Assembly: GCF_004151245.1 (NCBI RefSeq)
Contig: NZ_JUIW01000002.1
Location: 364,289 to 428,288, forward strand
Origin: Flavobacterium beibuense
Lineage (GTDB): Bacteria; Bacteroidota; Bacteroidia; Flavobacteriales; Flavobacteriaceae
Direction of reading: 5' to 3'
Length of the DNA stretch: 64,000 nucleotides
Made by a program: the position numbers and the translations under genes. Below are positions 34,147-42,784 of the stretch, piece after piece (the stretch's first letter is position 1; every line of letters begins with the position of its first letter). Under the pieces are notes generated by a model. That model was not told where the DNA came from. It ran no database searches and saw only the letters and a list, made by a program, of their open reading frames with translations.

Positions 34147-35535
34147 TTAGCTGTTTTTGACAATTTGCGCCATAAGTTCTGCTTCTGCTGCCAGTTTACC
34201 GTTAGCATAAGCATTTGCCTGCATATGGCAGATACCTCTTCTTATTGGAGATATAAGGTCGCATTTAAATATAAGCGTATCACCAGGTAATACTTTTTGC
34301 TTAAATCTTACATTGTCAATTTTCATGAAATATGTCAGATAGTTTTCAGGATCCGGTACAGAACTTAAAATAAGTATACCTCCTGTTTGAGCCATTGCCT
34401 CAACAATAAGAACTCCCGGCATTACCGGCGCCCCAGGAAAGTGACCAACAAAGAAACTTTCGTTCATTGTTACATTTTTAAGGCCAACCACATGATTGTC
34501 GCTCATCTCTATTATCTTATCAACTAACAGGAATGGCGGACGGTGAGGCAGCATGCTCATAATTTTGTTTACATCCATAAGCGGCTCCTGATTTAAATCA
34601 TATGCCGGAACCTGGTTGCGCTGCTCTATCTTAACCATTTTAGACAGTTTTTTAGCAAACTGAGTGTTTACAAAATGTCCTGGTTTGTTAGCAATAACTT
34701 TTCCTTTAATTCTTGTACCTATTAAAGCTAAGTCTCCTATCACGTCAAGAAGTTTGTGACGGGCAGCTTCGTTAGGGTAATGAAGGGTAAGGTTATCTAA
34801 AATACCGTTTGGCTTAACGGCAATAGATTCTTTACCAAAAGCCACCTTAAGGCTCTCCATAGTTTCAGGAGAAATCTCCTTATCTACATAAACAATAGCA
34901 TTATTTAAATCACCACCTTTAATAAGGCCGTTGTTTAATAATGTTTCGAGTTCATGAAGGAAACTGAAAGTTCTTGCATCAGCAATTTCAGTTTTAAAAT
35001 CTTTAATATTTTTTAGGGTAGCATTTTGAGTACCTAATACTTTAGTACCAAAATCAACCATGGTAGTTACCTGATAATCATCTGAAGGCATAACGATAAT
35101 CTCGCTGCCTGTAGTTTCATCTGTATAAGATATAACTTCTTTTACTACATATACTTTACGCTCTGCATCCTGTTCTACTACGCCTACCTTTTCAATAGCT
35201 TCAACGAAGAATTTAGAAGAACCATCCATAATTGGCGGCTCAGAAGCATCAAGCTCTATTATTACATTATCAACATCACAACCCACAAATGCTGCAAGAA
35301 CATGCTCTGAAGTTTGAATCTTAACTCCTTTTTTCTCAAGGTTTGTTCCTCTTTGTGTATTTACCACATAATTGGCATCGGCCTCTACTATAGGCTGACC
35401 TTCAAGATCTACCCTTACAAAAGTATAACCATTGTTTACAGGAGCCGGTTTAAAAGTCATTGTAACTTCCTTACCGGTGTGTAAGCCAACACCTTTTAAT
35501 GAAATTTCGCTGTTGATTGTGGTTTGCTTAACCAT
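34147..35535 (-). CDS. lpxC: Bifunctional UDP-3-O-acyl-GlcNAc deacetylase / 3-hydroxyacyl-ACP dehydratase
   Basis: 462-residue LpxC-FabZ fusion typical of Bacteroidota. LpxC domain (1 to about 310): zinc-ligand His78 in SEHVLAA, the HKLLDVIGDLALIG block, and the KPGHFVNTQF end. FabZ hotdog domain (about 319-462): LPHRPPFLLVDKI, then GHFPGAPVMPGV with catalytic His365, and Glu379 in VEAMAQTGG. It removes the N-acetyl group to commit to lipid A and dehydrates 3-hydroxyacyl-ACP, balancing lipid A against phospholipid. It lies between lpxD and lpxA, nearly contiguous with both. Confidence 0.95.
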   Translation of the reverse strand: MVKQTTINSEISLKGVGLHTGKEVTMTFKPAPVNNGYTFVRVDLEGQPIVEADANYVVNTQRGTNLEKKGVKIQTSEHVLAAFVGCDVDNVIIELDASEPPIMDGSSKFFVEAIEKVGVVEQDAERKVYVVKEVISYTDETTGSEIIVMPSDDYQVTTMVDFGTKVLGTQNATLKNIKDFKTEIADARTFSFLHELETLLNNGLIKGGDLNNAIVYVDKEISPETMESLKVAFGKESIAVKPNGILDNLTLHYPNEAARHKLLDVIGDLALIGTRIKGKVIANKPGHFVNTQFAKKLSKMVKIEQRNQVPAYDLNQEPLMDVNKIMSMLPHRPPFLLVDKIIEMSDNHVVGLKNVTMNESFFVGHFPGAPVMPGVLIVEAMAQTGGILILSSVPDPENYLTYFMKIDNVRFKQKVLPGDTLIFKCDLISPIRRGICHMQANAYANGKLAAEAELMAQIVKNS

Positions 35536-35545
35536 ATATCTGTAT

Positions 35546-36568
35546 TTATTGTTTTATTTGTTGTTTAATATCTTCTACCTCGGCTACTATTTTAGGAAGG
35601 TTCCTAAAATGTACATACGACTTATTGAAGTCGGCATAACCAAGGGCTGGTGTTCCCTGTACGGCTTCTCCGTCAGGTATGTTTTTTGAGACTCCCGACT
35701 GTGCCTGTATACGCACATTATTACCTATAATAATATGGCCTACAATACCTACCTGTCCGCCTATAATACAGTTCTTACCTATTTTGGTAGATCCTGCAAT
35801 ACCGGTTTGAGATGCAATAACCGTATTTTCACCTATTACAACATTGTGTGCAATTTGTATTTGGTTATCAAGTTTTACACCTTTCTTTATAACTGTAGAA
35901 CCTAGTGTTGCCCTATCTATAGTAGTACAGGCTCCTACATCTACATTGTCTCCCAGAATTACATTACCTATTTGCGGTACCTTACTGTACACACCTTCTT
36001 CGTTAGGAGCAAATCCGAAACCATCAGATCCTATAATAGAGCCTGAATGAATGGTACAGTTATTTCCTATCTGAGTTTCAGAATATACCCTTACTCCTGC
36101 AAAAAGAATGCTGTCATCTCCTATGGTAACATTATCACCAACAAAACTGTTAGGATAAATTTTTACGTTGTTACCTATTTTTACATTCTTACCTATATAG
36201 CAAAAACTACCAAGGTAAAGCCCTTCTCCATATTCTACTCCTTCTGAAATAAACGAAGGTTGTTCAATGCCTGATTTCATCAGTTTAACCTGATTGTAAT
36301 ATTCAAGCAGTTTAGAAAATGATTTATAGGCGTCATCAACCTTAATAAGGGTTGTAGCAAGTTCGGCTTCAGGTTCAAAAGTCCTGTTTACAATAGTAAT
36401 AGTAGCCTTAGTCGTATATATATATTGAAGGTACTTTGGGTTAGCCAAAAAAGTAAGGGAACCATCTATACCCTCCTCTATTTTAGCCAGTGTATGAACC
36501 TCCGCATTGGGATTTCCCACTACGTCCCCTTCTAAAATACCCGCTATTTGTTCCGCTGTAAATTTCAT
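35546..36568 (-). CDS. lpxD: UDP-3-O-acylglucosamine N-acyltransferase
   Basis: 340-residue LpxD. The N-terminal uridine-binding domain (MKFTAEQIAGILEGDVVG) leads into hexapeptide repeats with IGSDGFGFAP and both active-site histidines, His241 (IQIAHNVVIG) and His278 (GIVGHIIIG). A C-terminal helix ends the protein. It adds the second 3-hydroxyacyl chain to the glucosamine nitrogen. The frame is open 21 codons upstream into the HD gene, but the family start at 36568 is preferred. It is the canonical copy, in contrast to the paralogue at 31769. Confidence 0.95.
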   Translation of the reverse strand: MKFTAEQIAGILEGDVVGNPNAEVHTLAKIEEGIDGSLTFLANPKYLQYIYTTKATITIVNRTFEPEAELATTLIKVDDAYKSFSKLLEYYNQVKLMKSGIEQPSFISEGVEYGEGLYLGSFCYIGKNVKIGNNVKIYPNSFVGDNVTIGDDSILFAGVRVYSETQIGNNCTIHSGSIIGSDGFGFAPNEEGVYSKVPQIGNVILGDNVDVGACTTIDRATLGSTVIKKGVKLDNQIQIAHNVVIGENTVIASQTGIAGSTKIGKNCIIGGQVGIVGHIIIGNNVRIQAQSGVSKNIPDGEAVQGTPALGYADFNKSYVHFRNLPKIVAEVEDIKQQIKQ

Positions 36569-36591
36569 CCCGACAAAAATATAAAATTTAA

Positions 36592-37836
36592 TTAAATCAC
36601 TGCTTTTTCCAAAAGCACTTTTGGAAAGCACAGGTAGTACTTGGTTACGGGCTTAGATAAAGCCTTCAGATTCAGCTGATCTGATGCTTCAACCACGTCT
36701 TCCACACTTCTGTCTTTTTTAAGTATATGTATAGGCTCACCTGTTTTATTGTAAGCCTGATTTTTAATTTTACCTTTAAACACAAAGTACTCCGCTTCTT
36801 TTTCAGAAAGGTTATACTCTGTTTTAAATTTCTCTCTTAACGCTATAACTTCTTCCTTGCTTACCTTTTCTGCCTGAAGCCTTATTTTTGGCAGGTCACG
36901 GTTAATAGTCATCCTGCATAACTGGCTTAATACAAAGTCGTCATCAAACTGCCACTCTTTAATAGCCGAGATAACATCAAAGTCATCCAATAAAGAAAAT
37001 GTGTAAAGCACATCATCATTAAAATCTTCAAGTGTAATTTTATTCTGAAGAAAAAACTGTAATGGTTTACTGGCATGTAATACCCTACCTTGCTGGGTAA
37101 GTTCTTTTGCTCTCTTTAATATCTTGGTCAGTACTAATTCTGCCGCTAAGCTGGTTTTATGTAAATAGGCCTGCCAGTACATTAGCCTGCGGGCCACAAG
37201 AAATTTCTCAACAGAATAAATACCTTTTTCCTCAATCACAAGTTTATCATCTTCCACATCAAGCATTTGTATCAGCCTTTCAGAATTTATATTTCCTTCG
37301 GCAACACCCGAATAAAAACTGTCTCTTTTAAGGTAGTCCATCCTGTCCATATCAAGCTGACTTGAAATAAGGTGCAACATAAACTTTCTGTGGTATTCTC
37401 CTTTGAATATTTTTATTGCTAAATCAAGCTGACCGTTAAACTCACGGTTAAGTTTATCCATAAACAGTAGCGAAATGGATTCATGGTTTACATCTTCCAC
37501 TATACTATGCTCCATAGCATGAGAAAACGGACCATGACCTATATCGTGTAGCAAAATAGCTATATATAGTGCATTCTCTTCTTTATCAGATATTTCAACT
37601 CCTTTAAAACGCAACACCTGAATGGTTTTCTGCATAATGTGCATACAACCTAAAGCATGATGGAAACGTGTATGATGTGCCCCCGGATAAACAAGGTAAG
37701 ACATTCCCATTTGTGAAATACGTCTTAATCGCTGAAAGTAAGGATGCTGTATAAGGTCGTAAATAAGCGGGTTGGTAATGGATACAAATCCGTAGATAGG
37801 ATCGTTAAATATTTTAAGTTTATTGATGTTATTCAC
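36592..37836 (-). CDS. HD-domain phosphohydrolase, SAMHD1/dGTPase-like
   Basis: 414 residues. Metal-dependent HD hydrolase: YPGAHHTRFHHALG gives the first histidine set, and HDIGHGPFSHAMEH gives the HD motif. Later helices (SSQLDMDRMDYLKRD) are conserved in the nucleotide triphosphohydrolase-like family. The substrate may be a dNTP or another phosphorylated nucleotide, which is not decidable here. The longest frame begins at a TTG at 37857, but that TTG is part of a TATATTTG box, so the GTG at 37836 (NNINKLKIFNDP) is the better start. It heads the lpx cluster. Confidence 0.85.
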   Translation of the reverse strand: MNNINKLKIFNDPIYGFVSITNPLIYDLIQHPYFQRLRRISQMGMSYLVYPGAHHTRFHHALGCMHIMQKTIQVLRFKGVEISDKEENALYIAILLHDIGHGPFSHAMEHSIVEDVNHESISLLFMDKLNREFNGQLDLAIKIFKGEYHRKFMLHLISSQLDMDRMDYLKRDSFYSGVAEGNINSERLIQMLDVEDDKLVIEEKGIYSVEKFLVARRLMYWQAYLHKTSLAAELVLTKILKRAKELTQQGRVLHASKPLQFFLQNKITLEDFNDDVLYTFSLLDDFDVISAIKEWQFDDDFVLSQLCRMTINRDLPKIRLQAEKVSKEEVIALREKFKTEYNLSEKEAEYFVFKGKIKNQAYNKTGEPIHILKKDRSVEDVVEASDQLNLKALSKPVTKYYLCFPKVLLEKAVI

Positions 37837-37854
37837 TAATTGAGAAATTTTAAA

Positions 37855-37862
37855 CAAATATA
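37855..37862 (-). promoter_or_regulatory. -7 promoter element of the lpx cluster
   Basis: On the minus strand TATATTTG, an exact TAnnTTTG match, 18 bases before the GTG start at 37836 of the HD gene, which heads the HD-lpxD-lpxC-lpxA-efp run. No -33 TTG at the usual spacing. Confidence 0.55.
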
Positions 37863-38024
37863 CAATTTATGCCCTTGGCTAAAAGAAGGTTTGCGTGTTT
37901 TTTTAACACTTAAATGAGCGGAATTAACGCAAATTAATAAAGTGTGTTAAACATTGGTTAATGCGCTTGTAAATACCAAAGTTTAGGTTCGAAATTTTTA
38001 AATTTATACTGTTTAATTAAAGAA

Positions 38025-38129
38025 ATGCGAATACACTCCAACTCAACCGAAAAAAGGTTATTAACAAAAAGTCTTCAACCACCTGAAGAAAACAATAATA
38101 ACGTTATTTTTTGTTACTTAGGTTATTGA
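38025..38129 (+). CDS. Possible 34-residue small protein
   Basis: An ATG-to-TGA frame (MRIHSNSTEKRLLTKSLQPP, then an Asn-rich stretch and IFCYLGY) lies in the 340-base gap before the small membrane gene. A strong terminator starts four bases after its stop with no other gene upstream on this strand, so some transcript probably ends here. The protein may be real or the RNA itself may matter. No homologue is recognised. Confidence 0.35.
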   Translation: MRIHSNSTEKRLLTKSLQPPEENNNNVIFCYLGY

Positions 38130-38132
38130 AGG

Positions 38133-38167
38133 AAAAGGTCTGTAAACAAAATTTACAGGCCTTTTTT
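38133..38167 (+). terminator. Terminator with no annotated gene upstream
   Basis: Stem AAAAGGTCTGTAAA / TTTACAGGCCTTTT (one G-T wobble) with a 5-base loop and a T run. The nearest upstream gene is on the opposite strand, so it must end an unannotated plus-strand transcript or act from the divergent start region. Confidence 0.85.
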
Positions 38168-38200
38168 GATTATATTAGACGCCGTTAATATCACTTGAGA

Positions 38201-38428
38201 ATGATAAAGATAATCCTTTACCACTTCCTTACATTTATAGTACTGTGTGTAATTTTTTTGTTAGTTTCAGAAACAATCACACAGACCCTGTTTTACGGTT
38301 ACGACAATGTTATCTTATGGCTAGGTACCTTAGCAGCAGGAATTCTTTTTCTATTCGCTGCTATTTGTGTCTCTTGTATTGTTTTTATCCTTAAAAAGAG
38401 AAAGAAATCAAGAAAACAGCTTACTTAA
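38201..38428 (+). CDS. Small membrane protein, two predicted helices
   Basis: 75 residues. Two hydrophobic segments (about 5-25 and 36-60) and a basic C-terminus (KKRKKSRKQ). The frame is open from a TTG two codons earlier, but the ATG at 38201 gives a normal start. No family recognised. It overlaps by 8 bases, convergently, the 3' end of a similar small membrane gene. Confidence 0.5.
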   Translation: MIKIILYHFLTFIVLCVIFLLVSETITQTLFYGYDNVILWLGTLAAGILFLFAAICVSCIVFILKKRKKSRKQLT

Positions 38429-38654
38429 CCTCCTTAATACCTTTTACAAAGAGCCATTTCATAAATATCTTTTCCTCTCCCTGAAAACGGGCAACCTGGA
38501 ATTTTGGTGATAATATTGTTGAAATTACAGCTGCTGTAATAGGTATCCAATAACCCGTTAAATGAGTAAAAGTGATTATTAGAAAATAAGCTACTATGTA
38601 AAAAAAAGCAAAACCTATAAAGTTGTATAAAAATGACTTGGTCTTTTTGCTCAT
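38421..38654 (-). CDS. Small membrane protein, two predicted helices
   Basis: 77 residues with two hydrophobic segments (about 10-33 and 35-50), a short basic start (MSKKTKSF) and a basic end. The length, topology and charge layout resemble those of the convergent neighbour, although the sequences differ. Its start is 17 bases after the stop of the THUMP methyltransferase gene, so it is probably co-transcribed with it. Function unknown. Confidence 0.6.
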   Translation of the reverse strand: MSKKTKSFLYNFIGFAFFYIVAYFLIITFTHLTGYWIPITAAVISTILSPKFQVARFQGEEKIFMKWLFVKGIKEVK

Positions 38655-38671
38655 AATTGTATTATTTTAGG

Positions 38672-39841
38672 TTACTGATTATCTCTATTTTGAAATTTGG
38701 TACGCTTGCTTCCCTCATACATTTCATACTTCACCAGTCTGGCTTCCAGCTTACCGTTAAACAGTTTTATTTTACGTGAAGGTTTTAAGCCTACAAATTT
38801 AAGCGCTTCAAGGTTTGCCGTTATAAACCATGCATTTGTGTTAGGGTAACTCTGTTTAAGAGTGTCTCCTATCTCCCTGTAAAAACGCTCTAAATCTATA
38901 TCAAGCCTTTCGCCATAAGGCGGGTTAAACACCATATGTAAAGGGCCTTTGCTTTGTTTTTGGGTATCAAAAAAGTTCTCCTGAGAAATGGTTACATATT
39001 CATCAAGGTTTGCATTTCTTATATTATCTTTTGCTTTCATAACTGCAGACGGAGCCTTATCATATCCTTTAATGGTATAATGAAACTCTTTCGTCTTTTT
39101 CATCAGGGAATCCATTATGGTATCAAAAAGATCGTTATCCCAATCGTTCCATTTTTCAAAAGCAAATTCCTTACGGTTTATATTTGCCGGAATATTACAG
39201 GCTATCATAGCTGCTTCTGCCAGTATAGTACCACTACCACACATAGGATCAAGGAAATCTCCCTGACCATCCCAGCCTGACAACAGTAACATACCTGCCG
39301 CCAGCACCTCATTTATAGGGGCAATATTAGTTGCAGTTCTGTAACCTCTGTGGTGCAGCGATGCTCCCGAAGTATCTAACGCCACAGAACACTGATCTTT
39401 CTGGATATGTATATTAATTCTTAGATCAGGAAAATCCTTATCGATATCAGGCCTTTTGCCAAATTTATCTCTAAACTGATCTACAATGGCATCTTTTGTT
39501 TTAAGTGCCACGAACTGTGAATGGTTGAAATAATCAGAATTAGTGGTAACATCTACAACAAAAGTGTCGTTCATACCTAAATAATCATCCCAGTCTATAG
39601 ACTGGATACCTTTATAAAGGCTTTGGTCGTTATATACCTTAAACTGTTTAATAGGCTTAAGAATCTTTAAAGCAGTGCGTAGTGCAAGGTTTGCCTTGTA
39701 CATAAATCCTTTATCTCCCTTAAAGCTTACCATTCTTACACCCGGTTCAACATTTTGTGCTCCAAGCATAAGTAGTTCTTTTGCTAGTATCTCTTCAAAA
39801 CCAAAAAAGGTTTTGGCAATCATTATATAATTATTTTCCAT
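38672..39841 (-). CDS. THUMP-domain RNA guanine-N2 methyltransferase (RlmL type)
   Basis: 389 residues. N-terminal THUMP RNA-binding domain (about 5-160), then a SAM methyltransferase core with FLDPMCGSGTILAEAA (motif I) and the catalytic FNPPYGERL (motif IV), characteristic of N2-guanine methylation. It most resembles the RlmL branch that modifies 23S rRNA, but the target base is not shown by sequence. The THUMP N-terminus opens MIAKTFFGFEEILAKEL. It is divergent from the next gene, and the small membrane gene follows it. Confidence 0.9.
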   Translation of the reverse strand: MENNYIMIAKTFFGFEEILAKELLMLGAQNVEPGVRMVSFKGDKGFMYKANLALRTALKILKPIKQFKVYNDQSLYKGIQSIDWDDYLGMNDTFVVDVTTNSDYFNHSQFVALKTKDAIVDQFRDKFGKRPDIDKDFPDLRINIHIQKDQCSVALDTSGASLHHRGYRTATNIAPINEVLAAGMLLLSGWDGQGDFLDPMCGSGTILAEAAMIACNIPANINRKEFAFEKWNDWDNDLFDTIMDSLMKKTKEFHYTIKGYDKAPSAVMKAKDNIRNANLDEYVTISQENFFDTQKQSKGPLHMVFNPPYGERLDIDLERFYREIGDTLKQSYPNTNAWFITANLEALKFVGLKPSRKIKLFNGKLEARLVKYEMYEGSKRTKFQNRDNQ

Positions 39842-39862
39842 AATCCCGTCTCAAATTCTTGG

Positions 39863-39870
39863 CAAAAATA
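39863..39870 (-). promoter_or_regulatory. -7 promoter element for the THUMP methyltransferase
   Basis: On the minus strand this reads TATTTTTG, 21 bases before the ATG at 39841. It is back to back with the plus-strand -7 box at 39874. Confidence 0.5.
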
Positions 39871-39873
39871 AAC

Positions 39874-39881
39874 TAAATTTG
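39874..39881 (+). promoter_or_regulatory. -7 promoter element for the SAM methyltransferase
   Basis: TAAATTTG, an exact TAnnTTTG match, ends 12 bases before the ATG at 39894. It lies three bases from the opposing minus-strand -7 box. Confidence 0.5.
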
Positions 39882-39893
39882 CGGGTACATTAA

Positions 39894-40631
39894 ATGAATA
39901 TGCAAAAAGAAACAAATAACTGGTTTGCATCCTGGTTCGATACACCCTATTACCACATACTTTATAAAGACCGTGACTATGAAGAGGCTCAGCTCTTTAT
40001 GGATAATATTACGCACTATTTAAACCTGCCGGAAAACGCTAAAATACTTGACTTAGCCTGCGGAAAAGGACGTCATTCTATATACCTTAATCAGTTAGGT
40101 TATGATGTAACGGGTGCCGATTTATCCGAAAACAGCATTGCCATAGCATCAAAACACAGTAATGAGAATCTTCACTTTAAGGTACACGACATGCGTGAAC
40201 CTTTTGAAGAAAAGTTTGACGCCATATTCAACCTTTTTACCAGTTTTGGTTATTTTGAAAACGATGAAGATAACCTTACTACTCTAAAAGCAATACATAA
40301 CAGCCTTACCGAATATGGTTTTGCAGTTATAGACTTTATGAACGCTCATAAAGTAATTGCTAATTTAGTACCACAGGAAACAAAAACGGTAGACGGTATA
40401 GATTTTCACATTAAACGATATGTGGAAGACAATCATATTATAAAGGAAATAGATTTTGAAGATAAAGGACAACATTTTCATTTCAGTGAAAAAGTAAAAG
40501 CCCTTACTCTGGAAGATTTTGAAGCCATGATGGAAGAAGCCGGCATTTACCTGCTTGACATTTTTGGCGATTACAAACTGCATAAGTTTTTCAAAAATGA
40601 TTCTGAACGTTTAATTATGATCTTTAAATAG
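39894..40631 (+). CDS. Class I SAM-dependent methyltransferase
   Basis: 245 residues with the Rossmann methyltransferase core: SAM motif LDLACGKGRHS, acidic end of strand 2 (VTGADLSENSI), and FDAIFNLFTSFGYF. No target-specific domain was seen, so the substrate (small molecule or other) is unknown. The opening WFASWFDTPYYHILYKDRDYEEA is shared by a conserved Bacteroidota group. A second ATG two codons in (39900) is possible. It is followed four bases later by the ZIP transporter gene, forming an operon. Confidence 0.85.
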   Translation: MNMQKETNNWFASWFDTPYYHILYKDRDYEEAQLFMDNITHYLNLPENAKILDLACGKGRHSIYLNQLGYDVTGADLSENSIAIASKHSNENLHFKVHDMREPFEEKFDAIFNLFTSFGYFENDEDNLTTLKAIHNSLTEYGFAVIDFMNAHKVIANLVPQETKTVDGIDFHIKRYVEDNHIIKEIDFEDKGQHFHFSEKVKALTLEDFEAMMEEAGIYLLDIFGDYKLHKFFKNDSERLIMIFK

Positions 40632-40635
40632 CCCT

Positions 40636-41349
40636 ATGATATATTATTTATTGCCATTACTATCGGTAATTTTAGGTTATGCCATGGCTTTGATATTAAA
40701 GCCAAGTAACCGTAAAAATCTTAAGCTATTATTAGCTTTTAGTGGTTCTTTCCTTTTGTCGCTTACGGTTATGCACTTACTACCAGAGGTATATGAAAAT
40801 AGCCTGCATGCACATCACGGACATGACCATGAGCATCACAATAGTCCGATAGGATTATACATTATGGCCGGTATTGTTTTTCAGATAATACTTGAGTATT
40901 TCTCTAAAGGTGCAGAACATGGGCACGTACATGGCGGTCACGACCACGAACATCAAAAAATGCCATGGTTATTATTTATAAGCCTTTGTATCCATGCACT
41001 ATTAGAAGGTATGCCGGTTAGCCATCATAATGATATGGCCTGGGGAATTGCCATTCACCACTTCCCTATCGCTATAATATTAACGGCTTTCTTTATGAAC
41101 AGCGGACTTAATAAAACAATTGTTATGCTGTTTATGGTAGTATTTGCTTTAATGACGCCACTAGGCACACTCCTTTCGGAACAACTCCATTTTATAGAGC
41201 ATTACTTTACCGAAATATCGGCAGTTGTAATAGGTATACTTTTCCATATTTCATCTACCATTATTTTTGAAAGTAACGAAGGCCACAAGTTTAACCTTGC
41301 AAAACTTTTAGTAATTATACTGGGAGTTATAATGGCTTATTTTATGTAA
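40636..41349 (+). CDS. ZIP-family metal transporter
   Basis: 237-residue membrane protein with about eight hydrophobic helices. A His-rich cytoplasmic-type loop (HAHHGHDHEHH) and a second one (HGHVHGGHDHEHQ) follow helices 2 and 3. The metal-binding helices carry HALLEGMPVSHH and IAIHHFPIAI, the core of ZIP metal pores. It probably imports zinc or another divalent metal; specificity is not predictable. It starts four bases after the methyltransferase and is 24 bases before murQ. Confidence 0.9.
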   Translation: MIYYLLPLLSVILGYAMALILKPSNRKNLKLLLAFSGSFLLSLTVMHLLPEVYENSLHAHHGHDHEHHNSPIGLYIMAGIVFQIILEYFSKGAEHGHVHGGHDHEHQKMPWLLFISLCIHALLEGMPVSHHNDMAWGIAIHHFPIAIILTAFFMNSGLNKTIVMLFMVVFALMTPLGTLLSEQLHFIEHYFTEISAVVIGILFHISSTIIFESNEGHKFNLAKLLVIILGVIMAYFM

Positions 41350-41373
41350 ATTTACCTGAAAACACAGTAATTC

Positions 41374-42189
41374 ATGTCTTTTACAAAAACTACGGAGCAA
41401 AGTTCAAAATACGAACATCTGGAAAAGATGTCGGTAACTCAATTGCTTCAAAACATCAATAACGAAGATAAAACCGTACCTCTGGCTGTAGAAAAAGCAT
41501 TACCTCAAATAGAGTCTTTGGTACAGCAGATAATTCCACGAATGAAAGATGGCGGACGCCTGTTCTACATTGGCGCAGGTACCAGCGGAAGGCTTGGTAT
41601 TGTTGATGCGTCGGAATGTCCTCCTACTTTTGGCGTTCCTTTCGATTGGGTTATAGGCCTTATTGCCGGAGGTGATACTGCCATAAGAAAAGCGGTTGAA
41701 TTTGCTGAAGACGACCGCGAACAGGCCTGGAAAGATTTATCTGAATATAATATTAACCACAAAGATACCGTAGTAGGTATAGCTGCATCGGGTACTACCC
41801 CTTATGTTATTGGCGGACTTGAAATGTGTAATAAAAACAACATCCTTACCGGATGTATTACCTGCAATGAAGGTAGTCCGTTATCACAAACAGCACAATA
41901 CCCTATTGAAGTTGTAGTAGGCCCTGAGTTTGTAACAGGAAGCTCCCGCATGAAAGCAGGTACGGCACAAAAGCTGGTATTAAACATGATATCTACTGCC
42001 GTGATGATTCAGTTAGGCCGTGTAAAGGGCAATAAAATGGTGGATATGCAGCTAAGTAACCATAAACTTGTAGACAGGGGTGTACGTATGATTATGGATG
42101 AGCTTAATATACAAAGAGAAGAAGCGGAAAGCCTGCTGCAGGAACATAAAAACGTAAGAAAAGCGATAGAGCATTATGGCAACAGATAA
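41374..42189 (+). CDS. murQ: N-acetylmuramic acid 6-phosphate etherase
   Basis: Cleaves the lactyl ether of MurNAc-6-phosphate to GlcNAc-6-phosphate in peptidoglycan recycling. The 271 residues form a SIS sugar-isomerase fold: YIGAGTSGRLGIVDASECPPTFG, the GIAASGTTPYVIGGLE loop and GSSRMKAGTAQKLVLN. It is slightly shorter than the roughly 300-residue E. coli type, as usual for Bacteroidota. It overlaps the next gene by 14 bases, so translation is coupled. Confidence 0.94.
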   Translation: MSFTKTTEQSSKYEHLEKMSVTQLLQNINNEDKTVPLAVEKALPQIESLVQQIIPRMKDGGRLFYIGAGTSGRLGIVDASECPPTFGVPFDWVIGLIAGGDTAIRKAVEFAEDDREQAWKDLSEYNINHKDTVVGIAASGTTPYVIGGLEMCNKNNILTGCITCNEGSPLSQTAQYPIEVVVGPEFVTGSSRMKAGTAQKLVLNMISTAVMIQLGRVKGNKMVDMQLSNHKLVDRGVRMIMDELNIQREEAESLLQEHKNVRKAIEHYGNR

Positions 42190-42403
42190 AAAAATACTGG
42201 TAAAAGGACTAACTTATTTAGGCTGGGCATTACCCATGTTTTTTTTAGGACCTGTAGTAATACACAGTTCGTTTAAAAACCAGGGACACCCATTCTTTAT
42301 TCCTGTACTGGGATTAGGGATTATTACCTGTATAGGTGCCATGATATTGATGTTTTTAGGTCTTAAAACTATTATGAAAAGTCTTTTTGAAAATGAAAAA
42401 TAA
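42176..42403 (+). CDS. DUF6095-type small membrane protein
   Basis: 75 residues with two transmembrane helices (about 11-30 and 42-64) separated by a short hydrophilic loop with SFKNQGHP. This pattern and the FKNQGHPxFI motif match the DUF6095 family of Flavobacteriia, which has no known function. It overlaps murQ by 14 bases and the lipoprotein gene downstream by 11 bases, implying a tightly coupled operon. Confidence 0.72.
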   Translation: MATDKKILVKGLTYLGWALPMFFLGPVVIHSSFKNQGHPFFIPVLGLGIITCIGAMILMFLGLKTIMKSLFENEK

Positions 42404-42776
42404 AATGAGATTCCTATTACTACTGTTAGTACCTTTTATTTTTATATCATGCTACCAGCAAGAGCGTAACTGCAGCGACTTTAAAACCGGTAAATTTAAA
42501 TTTGAACAGGAGATAGACGGTAAAACACATACAACCTTATTTGAAAGGACTGAAGAATTAGAGATTGACACTTACGAAGGTAAAAGTGATACATCTTCTA
42601 TCCGATGGATTAATGACTGTGAGTACATTGTACAAAAAATAAACCCGAAAAACATGCAGGAAAAAAAGGCCGTGCATATGAAGATACTAACTACAAAAGG
42701 TGATTCTTATACTTTTGAATATTCTTTTGTGGGAGATACCAACAAACAAAAAGGAACCGTAACCAAACTTAACTAA
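42393..42776 (+). CDS. Small lipoprotein of unknown function
   Basis: 127 residues with a type II signal sequence (hydrophobic run, then lipobox FISC), so it is anchored to a membrane. The mature part is a short beta-rich domain (KFKFEQEIDGKTHTTLFERTEE and DSYTFEYSFVGDT). The frame is open from a TTG two codons before, but ATG at 42393 is the natural start. It overlaps the DUF6095 gene and is followed nine bases later by terC. I do not recognise the family. Confidence 0.6.
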   Translation: MKNKMRFLLLLLVPFIFISCYQQERNCSDFKTGKFKFEQEIDGKTHTTLFERTEELEIDTYEGKSDTSSIRWINDCEYIVQKINPKNMQEKKAVHMKILTTKGDSYTFEYSFVGDTNKQKGTVTKLN

Positions 42777-42784
42777 CAAACCTT

